64,000 nt of DNA from Cellulomonas fimi (GTDB lineage Bacteria; Actinomycetota; Actinomycetes; Actinomycetales; Cellulomonadaceae). Made by a program: the position numbers and the translations under genes. Shown here piece by piece: positions 35,792 through 45,128 of this stretch. The stretch is taken from the NCBI RefSeq assembly GCF_028527925.1, contig NZ_JAPESW010000013.1:1-64000 (forward strand), written 5' to 3'. How positions within the stretch are numbered: position 1 is the stretch's first letter; each line of letters begins with the position of its first letter. The notes under the pieces are model-generated. The model had not been told where the DNA came from, did not search any database, and was given only the letters and a program-made list of their open reading frames with translations.

Positions 35792-35906
35792 TCGCCGAGG
35801 ATCGGTGCCGTGTCGCGTCGGCGTCGCAGCGGTCCGCGCCACCGGGGGCGCACCGCCGTCCGACCGGGCCGACAGCCGCAGCGCGGGGACGACGACCGCT
35901 GTCGCG

Positions 35907-36482
35907 TCAGCCCTTCGCGGCCTTGGCGGCCGCCTTCGCCGCCTGCTTCGTCGCGCGGACCTCGGCGAGCGACGTCGGGTCGGTCACGTCGGCGATCGAC
36001 CGGCGCGCGTCGACCTCGCCGTAAGCGCCGGACGCCTCGCGCCAGCCCTCGGGCTCCACGCCGTACTGCTTCCCGAGCAGCGCGAGGAAGATCCGCGCCT
36101 TCTGGTCGCCGAACCCGGGCAGCGCCTTGAGGCGCTTGAGCACCGTCGCGCCGTCCGGGTCGCCCGTCGTCCAGATGCGGGCGACGTCGCCGTGGTAGGT
36201 CTCGACGATCTCGCGCGCGACCGCCTGGATGCGGCCCGCCATCGAGCCGGGGTAGCGGTGCACCGCCGGCGGGGTCGAGCACAGCGCGACGAACTCGTCG
36301 GGGTCGGCGTCCGCGACCTGGTGCACGTCGAGCCCGCCCATGCGCTCAGCGATCTTCGCCGGCCCGGCGAACGCGCTCTCCATCGTCACCTGCTGGTCGA
36401 GCAGCATCCCGATCAGGAGCGCGAACGGGTCCTCGGAGAGCAGTCGGTCCGCGGCGTAGTCGCCGGTCAGCCAGAGCGTCAT
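35907..36482 (-). CDS. HhH-GPD-type DNA glycosylase-like protein
   Basis: A 191-residue protein of the helix-hairpin-helix base-excision family. The hairpin and following loop read LKALPGFGDQKARIFLALLGK (about residues 118-138, broken here as LPGFGDQKA), and the first helices contain DPFALLIGMLLDQQVTMESAF. It lacks the iron-sulfur cluster of MutY/Nth and ends in a Lys/Ala-rich tail that may hold DNA. The lesion it repairs is unknown. Its ATG overlaps the cofC stop by four bases, so it is translated with the F420 operon, an unexpected partner. Confidence 0.85.
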   Translation of the reverse strand: MTLWLTGDYAADRLLSEDPFALLIGMLLDQQVTMESAFAGPAKIAERMGGLDVHQVADADPDEFVALCSTPPAVHRYPGSMAGRIQAVAREIVETYHGDVARIWTTGDPDGATVLKRLKALPGFGDQKARIFLALLGKQYGVEPEGWREASGAYGEVDARRSIADVTDPTSLAEVRATKQAAKAAAKAAKG

Positions 36483-37108
36483 GCGCCCATCCTGGCCTGC
36501 GCGCCCGGCGCGTGGGCACCCGGCGCGTCGACGAGCGTGTCGAGGTCGGCGGGCTCGTCGACGTCGTGCCGCAGCGTGGAGTCGACCGGCAGCTCGAGCG
36601 CGACGTGCCCGGCGGCGGTGTGGCGCGCGGACGAGCCGGTGCCGAAGGCGGGTCGCAGGGCGGATCCGGGGGCGGCGGTGAGCAGCGTCGTGCCCGTGCC
36701 GGCCGCGTCGGGGACGTGCGTGCGGGGGTGGGCGGCGGCCCGACGCAACGCCTCGTCGAGGTCGGCGGGACGCAGCCGGGGAAGGTCACCGAGCAGTGCG
36801 GCGACCGGTGCGTCCGGGGTGCGGGCGCGCACGACCGCCTCGCCCGCCAGGACTGCCGCGTCGAGCCCGCCGCCCGGCGGCTCGTCGACGACGACCGCGC
36901 CGCCGCGCTGCGCCCACGACGCGAGCACCCGGTCGGGCGTCACGAGCACCACACCCTCGACCTCGGAGGCGGCCGACGCCGCGGCGAGCGTGTCGAGGGC
37001 CATCGAGCGGACGAACCGGCCGCGCTCGCCCGGTGCGAGGACGTCGGCGAGGCGGGACTTGCCCCGGTCGGCGTCCTTGACGGGGACGACGACCCACCAT
37101 CCGGTCAC
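36479..37108 (-). CDS. cofC: 2-phospho-L-lactate (or phosphoenolpyruvate) guanylyltransferase
   Basis: A 209-residue nucleotidyltransferase of the CofC/FbiD family, which activates phospholactate or phosphoenolpyruvate with GTP for F420 assembly. The N-terminus VVVPVKDADRGKSRLADVLAPGERGRFVRSMALDT (in parts, about residues 6-40) and the metal-site stretch VAALLGDLPRLRPADLDEAL are characteristic. The GTG overlaps the cofD stop (GTGA). Its product is used directly by CofD, encoded just upstream. In bacteria the substrate is usually phosphoenolpyruvate, giving dehydro-F420; I cannot tell which is used here. Confidence 0.93.
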   Translation of the reverse strand: MTGWWVVVPVKDADRGKSRLADVLAPGERGRFVRSMALDTLAAASAASEVEGVVLVTPDRVLASWAQRGGAVVVDEPPGGGLDAAVLAGEAVVRARTPDAPVAALLGDLPRLRPADLDEALRRAAAHPRTHVPDAAGTGTTLLTAAPGSALRPAFGTGSSARHTAAGHVALELPVDSTLRHDVDEPADLDTLVDAPGAHAPGAQARMGA

Positions 37109-38087
37109 GGCGCCCGGTCCACGAGGGAGAGCGCCCGCGCGGCGATCGCGGCGGTCGCGGGGACGTCCGTCATGAGGGTCGGGGCGGACTCGACGCGCCA
37201 TCCCTCGGACCGCAGCGGCTCGACGACCGCCGCGTCGGTGTCGTCGACGAGCCACGCGTCGAGCACGCCGCCGTCGGCCCGGCGGCCGTAGTGACGTGCG
37301 ACCGCGTCGGCCGCGGTCTCGACGCCGATCGCCGTGAGGCACGCGTCGGCCATGCCGCGCACGGGTGCGCCGCCGATCACCGGGCTGACGCCGACGACCG
37401 GGGCGGGCGTGGCGCGCAGCGCGTCGCGGATGCCGGGCACGCCGAGGATCGTGCCGACGGACACGACGGGGTTCGACGGCGGCACCATGACGACGTCCGC
37501 GTCGGCGAGCGCGTCGAGCACGCCGGGGGCCGGCTCGGCGACGGCCACGTCGGCCTGGTGGAAGGCGCGCGCGGGGATCGAGGCGCGGTGCAGCACCCAC
37601 CACTCCTCGAAGTGCATCGTGCGGCCGTCGACGGTCTCGACCGACGTCTCGACCTCGCTGTCCGTCATCGGCAGCAGCGTCACGCCCGGCTTCCACCGCT
37701 CGGCGAGCCGGGCGGTCACGGTGGACAGTGGGATGCCGGACAGCAGCAGCTCGGTGCGGGCCAGGTGGGTCGCGAGGTCGAGGTCGCCGAGCGTGAACCA
37801 CTCCCAGCCGAGCCCGTAGGCGGCGAGGTCGTCGGACACGCGGCGGCTCTCGTCACGGCGGCCCCAGCCCTGCTCCTCGTGCACCACGCCGCCGAGCGTG
37901 TACATGAGGGTGTCGAGGTCGGGGCAGACGCGCACGCCGTGCAGCCAGAGGTCGTCGCCGGTGTTGGCCACGACCGTGACCTGCGCGGTCGTGCCGCCGG
38001 AGCCGTCGGGCAGCCGGTCGCGCAGCAGCGCGAGCAGCCCGCGCGTGAAGCGCGCGCCGCCGACGCCGCCGGACAGGACGGTGATCC

Positions 38088-38091
<4 letters not shown>
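37105..38091 (-). CDS. cofD: 2-phospho-L-lactate transferase, F420 biosynthesis
   Basis: A 328-residue enzyme (FbiA in mycobacteria) that joins the activated C3 acid to the deazaflavin FO, giving F420-0 or its dehydro form. The start MRITVLSGGVGGARFTRGLL holds the FO/GDP-binding glycine loop; NTGDDLWLHGVRVCPDLDTLMYTLGG (about residues 50-75) and VMVPPSNPVVSVGTILGVPGIRDAL are family signatures. The ATG overlaps the stop of the ATPase gene (ATGA), and the stop overlaps cofC. The FO synthase gene (fbiC or cofG/H) is not in the window. Confidence 0.95.
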
Positions 38092-38890
<799 letters not shown>

Positions 38891-38900
<10 letters not shown>

Positions 38901-39970
38901 GCCGACCCCCGGCCCCGGCGCAGCAGCACCGCGAACACCGGCACGCCGATGAGTGCCGTCACGATCCCGACGGGCAGCTCGCGCGGGTCGAAGAGCGTGC
39001 GCGCGAGCGTGTCCGCCCAGACGAGGAACACCGCGCCGGCGAGCGCCGCGACGGGCAGCAGGCGGCGGTGCGCGGGGCCGGTGAGCGACCCGACGGCGTG
39101 CGGCAGCACGAGCCCGACGAAGCCGATCGCGCCGCTCACCGCGACCATCGCGCCCGTGAGCAGCGCGACGAGCGTCATGAGCGTCCACCGCGTGCGGTCG
39201 ACGCCGACGCCGAGCGCGGCGGCGGCCGTGTCGCCGAACGCGAACGCGTCGAGCCGTACGCCGGCGAGCACGACGAGCGTCCCGACGACCAGCACCGCGC
39301 CGCCGGCGATCGCGACCGACGACCACGTGGCGCCCGCGAGCGAGCCGAGCAGCCAGGACAGGATCTCGCGGTAGGAGTCGCCGGTCGCGGTCCAGAAGAT
39401 GACGAACGACGTGCCCGCGGCGCACAGCTGCGACACGGCCAGCCCGGCGAGCACCGTGCGGCCCGGCGTCAGCGTGCCACCCGAGCGGGCCAGCGCGAGC
39501 GTCGCCACCAGCGCCGCCATCGCCCCGACGAACGCGGCGACCGGCAGCAGAACGGTGACGCCGACGACGAGCACCGCGACGGCCCCGAGCGACGCGCCCG
39601 ACGACAGCCCCAGGAGGTAGGGGTCGGCGAGCGGGTTGCGCGTGAGGCTCTGCATGACGGCACCGGCGAGCGCCAGTCCCGCGCCCACCGCGGCTGCCGT
39701 GAGCACGCGGGGCAGGCGCAGCTCCCAGACGATCGCGTCGTGCAGGGGCGCGACGGGTGCGACGTCGAGCCCGAGGTGCCCGGCGATGCTGCGCGCGACC
39801 TCGCCGACGCTCAGGTCGGCCGGCCCGATCGTCACGGTGACGAGGACCGTGCCGACGAGCGCCACGAGGCCGACGGCGACGAGGAGCGCGAGCCGGGTGC
39901 GCGCGGGCGCCGCCGTCGGCGGGGCGGGCGGCGCGGTGGTGCGGGGGACGGTGGCGGTCGTCGTCGTCAC
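38891..39970 (-). CDS. ABC transporter permease (FecCD type), proposed F420-0 uptake system
   Basis: A 359-residue permease with about ten helices. Signatures of the FecCD/BtuC family are clear: LRLPRVLTAAAVGAGLALAG (about residues 80-99), QSLTRNPLADPYLLGLSSGASLGA, LAGLAVSQLCAAGTSFVIF and GAIGFVGLVLPHAVG. One permease gene means a homodimeric channel. The GTG overlaps the stop of the binding-protein gene (GTGA). The N-terminal 27 residues are Thr/Ala/Pro-rich and may be a cytosolic tail. Confidence 0.86.
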
Positions 39971-40989
39971 CCCTCGGCCGGCGCGTCGTCCAGCGCGGCG
40001 ACCTGCTCGGCGATCGACGCGACGGCCTCGGCGTTGCGCACACCGGCCTCGGTCGCCGCGAACGGCACGGTGACGTAGCGCTTCTCGCGCACCGCGGTGA
40101 GCTGCGACGTCGCCGGGTTGGACTCGAGCAGCGCGATCTTGCTGTCGGCGGTGTTCCACGACGCGTCGACGAGCACGATCACGTCGGGGTCGGCTGCGAC
40201 GACCTGCTCCCACCCGACCGACGTCCACGTGTCGTGCACGTCGCCGAAGACGTTGGTCAGCCCGGCGGCGTCGAGGATCATCTGCGGCGCGCCGATGCCT
40301 GCGCCGACGTACGGGCTGTCGGTGCCCGACGAGTACCAGAGCGCGGTCGTCGGCCCGGCGGGCTGCTCGACGTCCGCGAGCGTCTCGCGCTGCGCCGCGA
40401 TGAGCTCCTCGGCGCGGTCCTGCACGCCGAACAGCGACGCGACCTCACGGATCTCGTCCTCGACGACGTCGAACGTCAGCGGGTCGGGCTGGTAGCCCTC
40501 CTCCTTGCACGCGGCGGGGGAGACGTAGGTGCCGATCCCCAGCGCGGCCAGCCCGGCGCGGTCGCCCGCGCCGTCCGCGGAGAAGTTCGACTCCCACCCC
40601 GCGTAGACGAAGTCCGGCTCGAGCGCGAGCAGCGCCTCCTGGCCGGGCACCTTGTCGGACACGACAGGGATCGCGTCGTACGCGTCGGCCCACTGCTCCG
40701 GCACCGGTCCGTCGGCGAACGCGGTGCCGACGACACGGTCCTCGAGGCCGAGCGCGAGCAGCATCTCGGTCGACGTCGACTTGACGGTCACGACGCGCTC
40801 GGGCGGGGCGTCGACGGTCACGGGCGTGCCGCAGTTGTCGAGGTCGACGGGCGTGAAGCCGCCGGGCTGCGACGCGGCAGCGGTCGGCGACGAGGTGCCC
40901 GACGCGTCGGACGCGCACGCCGACAGCCCGAGGGCGAGCGCGGCAGCGGCGACGAGGGGCACGAGGGGACGGCGGGTGGGGCGGGGCAT
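39967..40989 (-). CDS. ABC substrate-binding lipoprotein, proposed F420-0-binding protein
   Basis: A 340-residue exported lipoprotein with lipobox GLSACAS (about residues 22-28). The mature protein has the class III (BtuF/FepB) fold: ERVVTVKSTSTEMLLALGLEDRVVGTAF, ALEPDFVYAGWESNFS and a second lobe with ADPDVIVLVDASWNT. It is the first gene of a six-gene operon with permease, ATPase, cofD, cofC and a DNA glycosylase, all joined by 4- to 10-base overlaps. The ATG at 40989 begins the signal peptide. A long structured leader precedes it. Cobalamin or a siderophore are alternative ligands. Confidence 0.85.
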   Translation of the reverse strand: MPRPTRRPLVPLVAAAALALGLSACASDASGTSSPTAAASQPGGFTPVDLDNCGTPVTVDAPPERVVTVKSTSTEMLLALGLEDRVVGTAFADGPVPEQWADAYDAIPVVSDKVPGQEALLALEPDFVYAGWESNFSADGAGDRAGLAALGIGTYVSPAACKEEGYQPDPLTFDVVEDEIREVASLFGVQDRAEELIAAQRETLADVEQPAGPTTALWYSSGTDSPYVGAGIGAPQMILDAAGLTNVFGDVHDTWTSVGWEQVVAADPDVIVLVDASWNTADSKIALLESNPATSQLTAVREKRYVTVPFAATEAGVRNAEAVASIAEQVAALDDAPAEG

Positions 40990-41008
40990 CGACACTCCGG
41001 GACTGGAC

Positions 41009-41128
41009 GCAGGGGCGACCCCTGCTCGGGCGGGGGTGCGCTGCGCTGCGCACGACGGGACGGGTGCACGTCGCACCCCGGAGGGCCGCCGAGTGCCGGG
41101 CGGCTCGACCCGGTCAGCAGGACCGGGT
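41009..41128 (-). ncRNA. Structured 5' leader of the transporter-cofDC operon, unassigned riboswitch candidate
   Basis: Five consecutive perfect hairpins fill the leader: 41121-41128/41108-41115 (8 bp), 41099-41104/41085-41090, 41073-41078/41062-41067, 41048-41053/41036-41041 and 41019-41025/41009-41015 (7 bp). The first begins with GGAACCCGGT, as in the core of cobalamin riboswitches, and a GCCGCCCGGCACT segment follows where GCCCCCGCCACT would stand, but loop sequences and the 3' kissing element do not match. The last hairpin is 20 bases before the start codon. Confidence 0.45.
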
Positions 41129-41138
41129 TCCGTCTCCC

Positions 41139-41169
41139 ACCCTAGGCCGCTGCGGCACCGGTTCCGCAA
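41139..41169 (-). promoter_or_regulatory. Promoter for the transporter-cofDC operon
   Basis: On the minus strand TTGCGG (41169-41164) and TAGGGT (41144-41139) are 19 bases apart. The transcript would start near 41131 and carry a leader of about 142 bases. Confidence 0.5.
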
Positions 41170-41197
41170 CCTGGCGTCCGCGGTGCGACCTGCGGCG

Positions 41198-42535
41198 TCA
41201 CGGGCGGGCGGCGAGCGCGAGGGCCTGGGCGACCTCGGCGACGTCGTCGGACAGCAGTCCGACCGTGACGCGCAGGTGCGGGGCCTGGTCGTCGGCGCCG
41301 TTCGCGACGAACGGCGTGCCGGGCGCCGCGCGGATCCCCGCGGCCTCGAGCCGCAGGAGCGCGGTGCGCTCGTCGTGCACCGGCAGCCACAGGTTGATGC
41401 CGTCGCCGCCGTCGACGTGCACGTCGAGCGTCGCGAGCGCGGTCGTGAGCGCGCGGCGGCGTGCGAAGTAGACGCGGCGGGCGTGCGCGACGGCGTCGAT
41501 CGCGGCGGGGTCGGTGAGCAGGTCGACGAGCACGTGCTGCAGCAGGCGGCTGGTCCAGCCGGGGCCGAGCATGCGGCGTGCGACGAGCGCGTCGAGCACG
41601 CGGGCGGGCCCGCCGACGGCCGCGAGCCGCAGGTCGGGTCCGTGCGACTTCGAGTACGAGCGGACGTGCACGGTCGCGTCGGGCAGCCAGGTCCCGAGCG
41701 AGACGTCGCGCGCGGACGAGATCTGCCCGCAGTGGTCGTCCTCGATCACGGTCACGGCGGTCGCCGCGGGCACGCGGCGGACGACGGCGGCGAGCTCACG
41801 GGCACGCGTCGGGGTCAGCGACACCCCCGTCGGGTTCTGCGCGCGCGGCTGCAGCACGACGACGCTCGCGCCGGCCGCCAGCGCACGGGCCAGGGAGTCG
41901 GGGCGCATGCCGTTGCGGTCGAGCGCGACGGGCACGCGCTGGAGGCCGAGCTGGTCGAGCAGGTCGAACAGCGGCGGGAAGCCGGGGTCCTCGACGGCCA
42001 CCCGGTCGCCGAACGACGCGACCTGCTCGAGCGTGCGGCTGATCGCGTCGACCGCGCCGTCGACGACCGTGAGCCGCTGCGGCACGAACGGCCACGACTC
42101 GCGCAGCAGGGACTCGAGCTCGGGCACGAGCGGCGCCGACAGGTAGGTGCCGGCCTCGGCCGCGGGTGTGCGGGCGGCGACGCGCGCGAGCGCGGGACCG
42201 AGCGAGGGGAGCAGGTCGGGGTCGGGCGTGCCGGTCGACAGGTCGAGCCGGGCCGGTGCGCCCTCCGCGAGGTCGCGGTAGCGCGGCGGGAGCCAGGCCG
42301 CGGGCGGCGGGAGGACGAACGTGCCGGCACGCCCGCGCGACGCGACGAGCCCGACGGTCGCGAGGGCCTGGAACGCGCCGCTCACCGTCGCGGGGCTCAC
42401 GCCCAGGTCGACGGCGAGCGCCCGGACGGTCGGCAGCCGGTCGCCGGGGACGAGCTCGCCGCCGTGCACCAGCCGGGCCACCGCGGCCGCGATGCCGCGC
42501 GGCGACCGGTCGTCGACGTGGGTGGCCAGGTCCAT
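41198..42535 (-). CDS. MocR-type GntR regulator with aminotransferase domain
   Basis: A 445-residue transcription factor. Residues about 5-72 are a GntR winged helix (GIAAAVARLVHGGELVPGDRLPTVRALAVDLGVSPATVS in parts); the rest is a fold-type I aminotransferase domain with the PLP lysine in SYSKSHGPDL (near residue 295) and the NPTG motif QNPTGVSLTP. MocR proteins sense PLP-linked amines or amino acids and usually control the adjacent divergent operon, here the pyrimidine catabolism cluster starting at 42793. Beta-alanine or an amino donor would be a sensible ligand, but that is a guess. Confidence 0.9.
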   Translation of the reverse strand: MDLATHVDDRSPRGIAAAVARLVHGGELVPGDRLPTVRALAVDLGVSPATVSGAFQALATVGLVASRGRAGTFVLPPPAAWLPPRYRDLAEGAPARLDLSTGTPDPDLLPSLGPALARVAARTPAAEAGTYLSAPLVPELESLLRESWPFVPQRLTVVDGAVDAISRTLEQVASFGDRVAVEDPGFPPLFDLLDQLGLQRVPVALDRNGMRPDSLARALAAGASVVVLQPRAQNPTGVSLTPTRARELAAVVRRVPAATAVTVIEDDHCGQISSARDVSLGTWLPDATVHVRSYSKSHGPDLRLAAVGGPARVLDALVARRMLGPGWTSRLLQHVLVDLLTDPAAIDAVAHARRVYFARRRALTTALATLDVHVDGGDGINLWLPVHDERTALLRLEAAGIRAAPGTPFVANGADDQAPHLRVTVGLLSDDVAEVAQALALAARP

Positions 42536-42649
42536 GGCCGCAGCATGCCCGGGGCGACGACGCCGACCCGGCGAAGCACCGGACGATCCGGACGCCGGTC
42601 GCAGGTGTTTACACGCGGCCCGTCGTTGTTCGCGCGGCGGAAACGAGGG

Positions 42650-42665
42650 GTAACCCCGCAGAAAT
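42650..42665 (+). promoter_or_regulatory. GlnR-like half-site pair GTAAC-N6-GAAAT
   Basis: The element differs by one base from the GTNAC-N6-GAAAC consensus of the nitrogen regulator GlnR. A GAAAC lies just upstream (42640-42644) and a further GTCAC at 42680-42684. It sits in the 257-base gap between the divergent MocR and beta-ureidopropionase genes. Confidence 0.38.
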
Positions 42666-42792
42666 GTTCAACGCCGACAGTCACATTCCAGGCGACGGGG
42701 CCCGGCCCGGCAGGCAGGACCCGTCGCACGACGTGGGACCGCGGCACCGCGGCCGGGACCCGCCGCCGGCCGACCGAGGACCGGAGGACCCC

Positions 42793-43641
42793 ATGACCGT
42801 CGTACGCGTCGCATTCACCCAGGCCACCTGGACGGGCGACAAGGAGTCGATGATCGCGCTGCACGAGGCGTGGACGCGCGAGGCCGCGTCGGCCGGTGCG
42901 CAGGTGATCTGCTTCCAGGAGCTGTTCTACGGGCCGTACTTCGGCATCACGCAGGACACCGCCTACTACGACTACGCGGAGTCCGTCCCAGGCCCGACGA
43001 CGGAGCGGTTCGCGGCGCTCGCGGCCGAGCTGGGCATCGTGATCGTCCTGCCGGTGTACGAGGAGGACCAGCCGGGCGTGCTCTACAACACGGCCGCGGT
43101 GATCGACGCGGACGGCTCCTACCTCGGCAAGTACCGCAAGCACCACATCCCGCACCTGCCCAAGTTCTGGGAGAAGTTCTACTTCCGCCCCGGCAACCTC
43201 GGGTACCCGGTGTTCGAGACGGCCGTCGGGAAGATCGGCGTCAACATCTGCTACGACCGGCACTTCCCCGAGGGCTGGCGCGTGCTCGCGCTCAACGGCG
43301 CCGAGATCGTCTTCAACCCGAACGCGACCGCGCCCGGCATCTCCAACAAGCTCTGGGAGATCGAGCAGCCCGCGGCCGCGGTCGCGAACGGCTACTTCGT
43401 CGTCGCGAACAACCGGGTCGGGCTCGAGGACAACGAGTACGGCGACGAGGCGGTCGCGTTCTACGGCTCGTCGTACGCGGTCGGGCCCGACGGCAACTAC
43501 GTCGGCGAGGTCGGGTCGAGCACCGAGGACCAGCTGCTGATCCGCGACCTCGACCTCGACCAGATCCGGCAGGTCCGCGAGCGCTGGCAGTTCTTCCGCG
43601 ACCGCCGGCCCGACGCCTACGGCGCGATCGTCGCCCCCTGA
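42793..43641 (+). CDS. Beta-ureidopropionase / N-carbamoyl amidohydrolase (nitrilase superfamily)
   Basis: A 282-residue hydrolase that cleaves N-carbamoyl-beta-alanine (or N-carbamoyl amino acids) to the free amino acid, CO2 and ammonia. The nitrilase triad is Glu43 (CFQELFYG), Lys116 (KYRKHHIP) and Cys153 (NICYDRHFPEG). Motifs RPGNLGYPVFET and NGYFVVANNRVGLE place it with plant-type and bacterial beta-ureidopropionases. It is the first gene of the cluster; the ATG follows GGAGGA. The dihydropyrimidinase gene begins 28 bases later and makes its substrate. Hydantoin catabolism is the alternative reading. Confidence 0.92.
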   Translation: MTVVRVAFTQATWTGDKESMIALHEAWTREAASAGAQVICFQELFYGPYFGITQDTAYYDYAESVPGPTTERFAALAAELGIVIVLPVYEEDQPGVLYNTAAVIDADGSYLGKYRKHHIPHLPKFWEKFYFRPGNLGYPVFETAVGKIGVNICYDRHFPEGWRVLALNGAEIVFNPNATAPGISNKLWEIEQPAAAVANGYFVVANNRVGLEDNEYGDEAVAFYGSSYAVGPDGNYVGEVGSSTEDQLLIRDLDLDQIRQVRERWQFFRDRRPDAYGAIVAP

Positions 43642-43669
43642 CCCGGCACCCAGCGGAGAGGACGTCCGA

Positions 43670-45094
43670 GTGAAGACCCTCATCACCGGCGGGACCGTCG
43701 TCAGCGCGACGGGCCGCACCCCGGCCGACGTGCTCGTCGACGGCGAGACCATCGCCGCGGTGCTCGCACCCGGCTCGACGCTGCTCGGCTTCGACCTCGC
43801 GGCGCACGTCGACCGCGTGATCGACGCGACCGGCAAGTACGTCATCCCCGGCGGCGTCGACGCGCACACGCACATGGAGCTGCCGTTCGGCGGCACCGCG
43901 GCGTCCGACACGTTCGAGACGGGCACGCGCGCCGCGGCGTGGGGCGGCACGACGACGATCGTCGACTTCGCGGTGCAGCGCGCGGGGGAGCGGGTCATGG
44001 ACGGCCTCGCGGCCTGGCACGAGAAGGCGGCCGGGCGGTGCGCGGTCGACTACGCGTTCCACCAGATCGTCGGCGGCGTCGACGACGACAGCCTCAAGGC
44101 CATGGAGGGCCTCGTCGCGGAGGGCGTCACGAGCTACAAGCTCTTCATGGCGTACCCGGGCGTCTTCTACGCCGACGACGCGCAGATCGTGCGGGCCATG
44201 CAGAAGGCCGCCGACCTCGGGCTGCTCACGATGATGCACGCGGAGAACGGGCCGGCGATCGACGTCCTCGCGGCACAGCTCGTCGAGCAGGGCAGGACCG
44301 GCCCCTACTTCCACGGGATCGCGCGCGCCTGGCAGCTCGAGGAGGAGGCGACGCACCGCGCGATCATGCTCGCCGACCTCACGAACGCGCCGCTGTACGT
44401 CGTGCACGTGAGCGCCAAGCAGGCCGTCCAGCAGCTCGCGTGGGCCCGCGACAACGGCAAGAACGTGTTCGGCGAGACGTGCCCGCAGTACCTCTACCTC
44501 TCGCTCGAGGAGCAGCTCGGGGCGCCCGGGTTCGAGGGTGCGAAGTGGGTGTGCTCGACGCCCCTGCGCTCACGCGCCGAGGGGCACCAGGACCACATGT
44601 GGCAGGCGCTGCGCACCAACGACCTGCAGATGGTCTCGACCGACCACTGCCCGTTCTGCATGAAGGGACAGAAGGAGCTCGGGCTGAGCGACTTCCGGGC
44701 GATCCCTAACGGCATCGGGTCCGTCGAGCACCGCATGGACCTCATGTACCAGGGCGTCGTCACGGGCGAGATCACGCTCGAGCGGTGGGTCGAGCTCACG
44801 TCGACGACGCCCGCGCGGATGTTCGGGCTGTACGGCCGCAAGGGCGTCATCGCGCCCGGGGCCGACGCGGACGTCGTCGTCTACGACCCCGCGGGCCACA
44901 CGTCCATCGGCGTCGGCGAGGGCAGGACCCACCACATGAACATGGACCACTCCGCGTGGGAGGGCTTCGAGGTCGACGGGCACGTCGACGTCGTCCTGTC
45001 CCGCGGGTCGGTGGTCGTCGACGACGCGGGGTACCACGGCCGGGCCGGCCACGGGCGCTACCTCAAGCGCGACCTGTCGCAGTACCTCGTCTGA
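43670..45094 (+). CDS. hydA: Dihydropyrimidinase / D-hydantoinase
   Basis: A 474-residue amidohydrolase that opens dihydrouracil, dihydrothymine or hydantoins to N-carbamoyl compounds. The binuclear metal site shows His66 and His68 (DAHTHMELPFGG), the carboxylated Lys157 (SYKLFMAYPG), then HVSAKQAV, and Asp in STDHCPFC. Length and motifs are standard for the family. The GTG follows CGGAGAGGA. Product goes to the beta-ureidopropionase encoded just upstream. A dihydropyrimidine dehydrogenase, which would make the dihydro substrate, is not encoded nearby. Confidence 0.94.
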   Translation: MKTLITGGTVVSATGRTPADVLVDGETIAAVLAPGSTLLGFDLAAHVDRVIDATGKYVIPGGVDAHTHMELPFGGTAASDTFETGTRAAAWGGTTTIVDFAVQRAGERVMDGLAAWHEKAAGRCAVDYAFHQIVGGVDDDSLKAMEGLVAEGVTSYKLFMAYPGVFYADDAQIVRAMQKAADLGLLTMMHAENGPAIDVLAAQLVEQGRTGPYFHGIARAWQLEEEATHRAIMLADLTNAPLYVVHVSAKQAVQQLAWARDNGKNVFGETCPQYLYLSLEEQLGAPGFEGAKWVCSTPLRSRAEGHQDHMWQALRTNDLQMVSTDHCPFCMKGQKELGLSDFRAIPNGIGSVEHRMDLMYQGVVTGEITLERWVELTSTTPARMFGLYGRKGVIAPGADADVVVYDPAGHTSIGVGEGRTHHMNMDHSAWEGFEVDGHVDVVLSRGSVVVDDAGYHGRAGHGRYLKRDLSQYLV

Positions 45095-45128
45095 CCCGCG
45101 TCCCCACGCCCCGGAAGGAGGACCGCCC

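Noticed and set aside
40990..41135. A firm cobalamin riboswitch call for the transporter leader
   Set aside because: Only short core segments resemble the consensus, while loop sequences and the 3' kissing element are not found, so it is listed as an unassigned structured leader.
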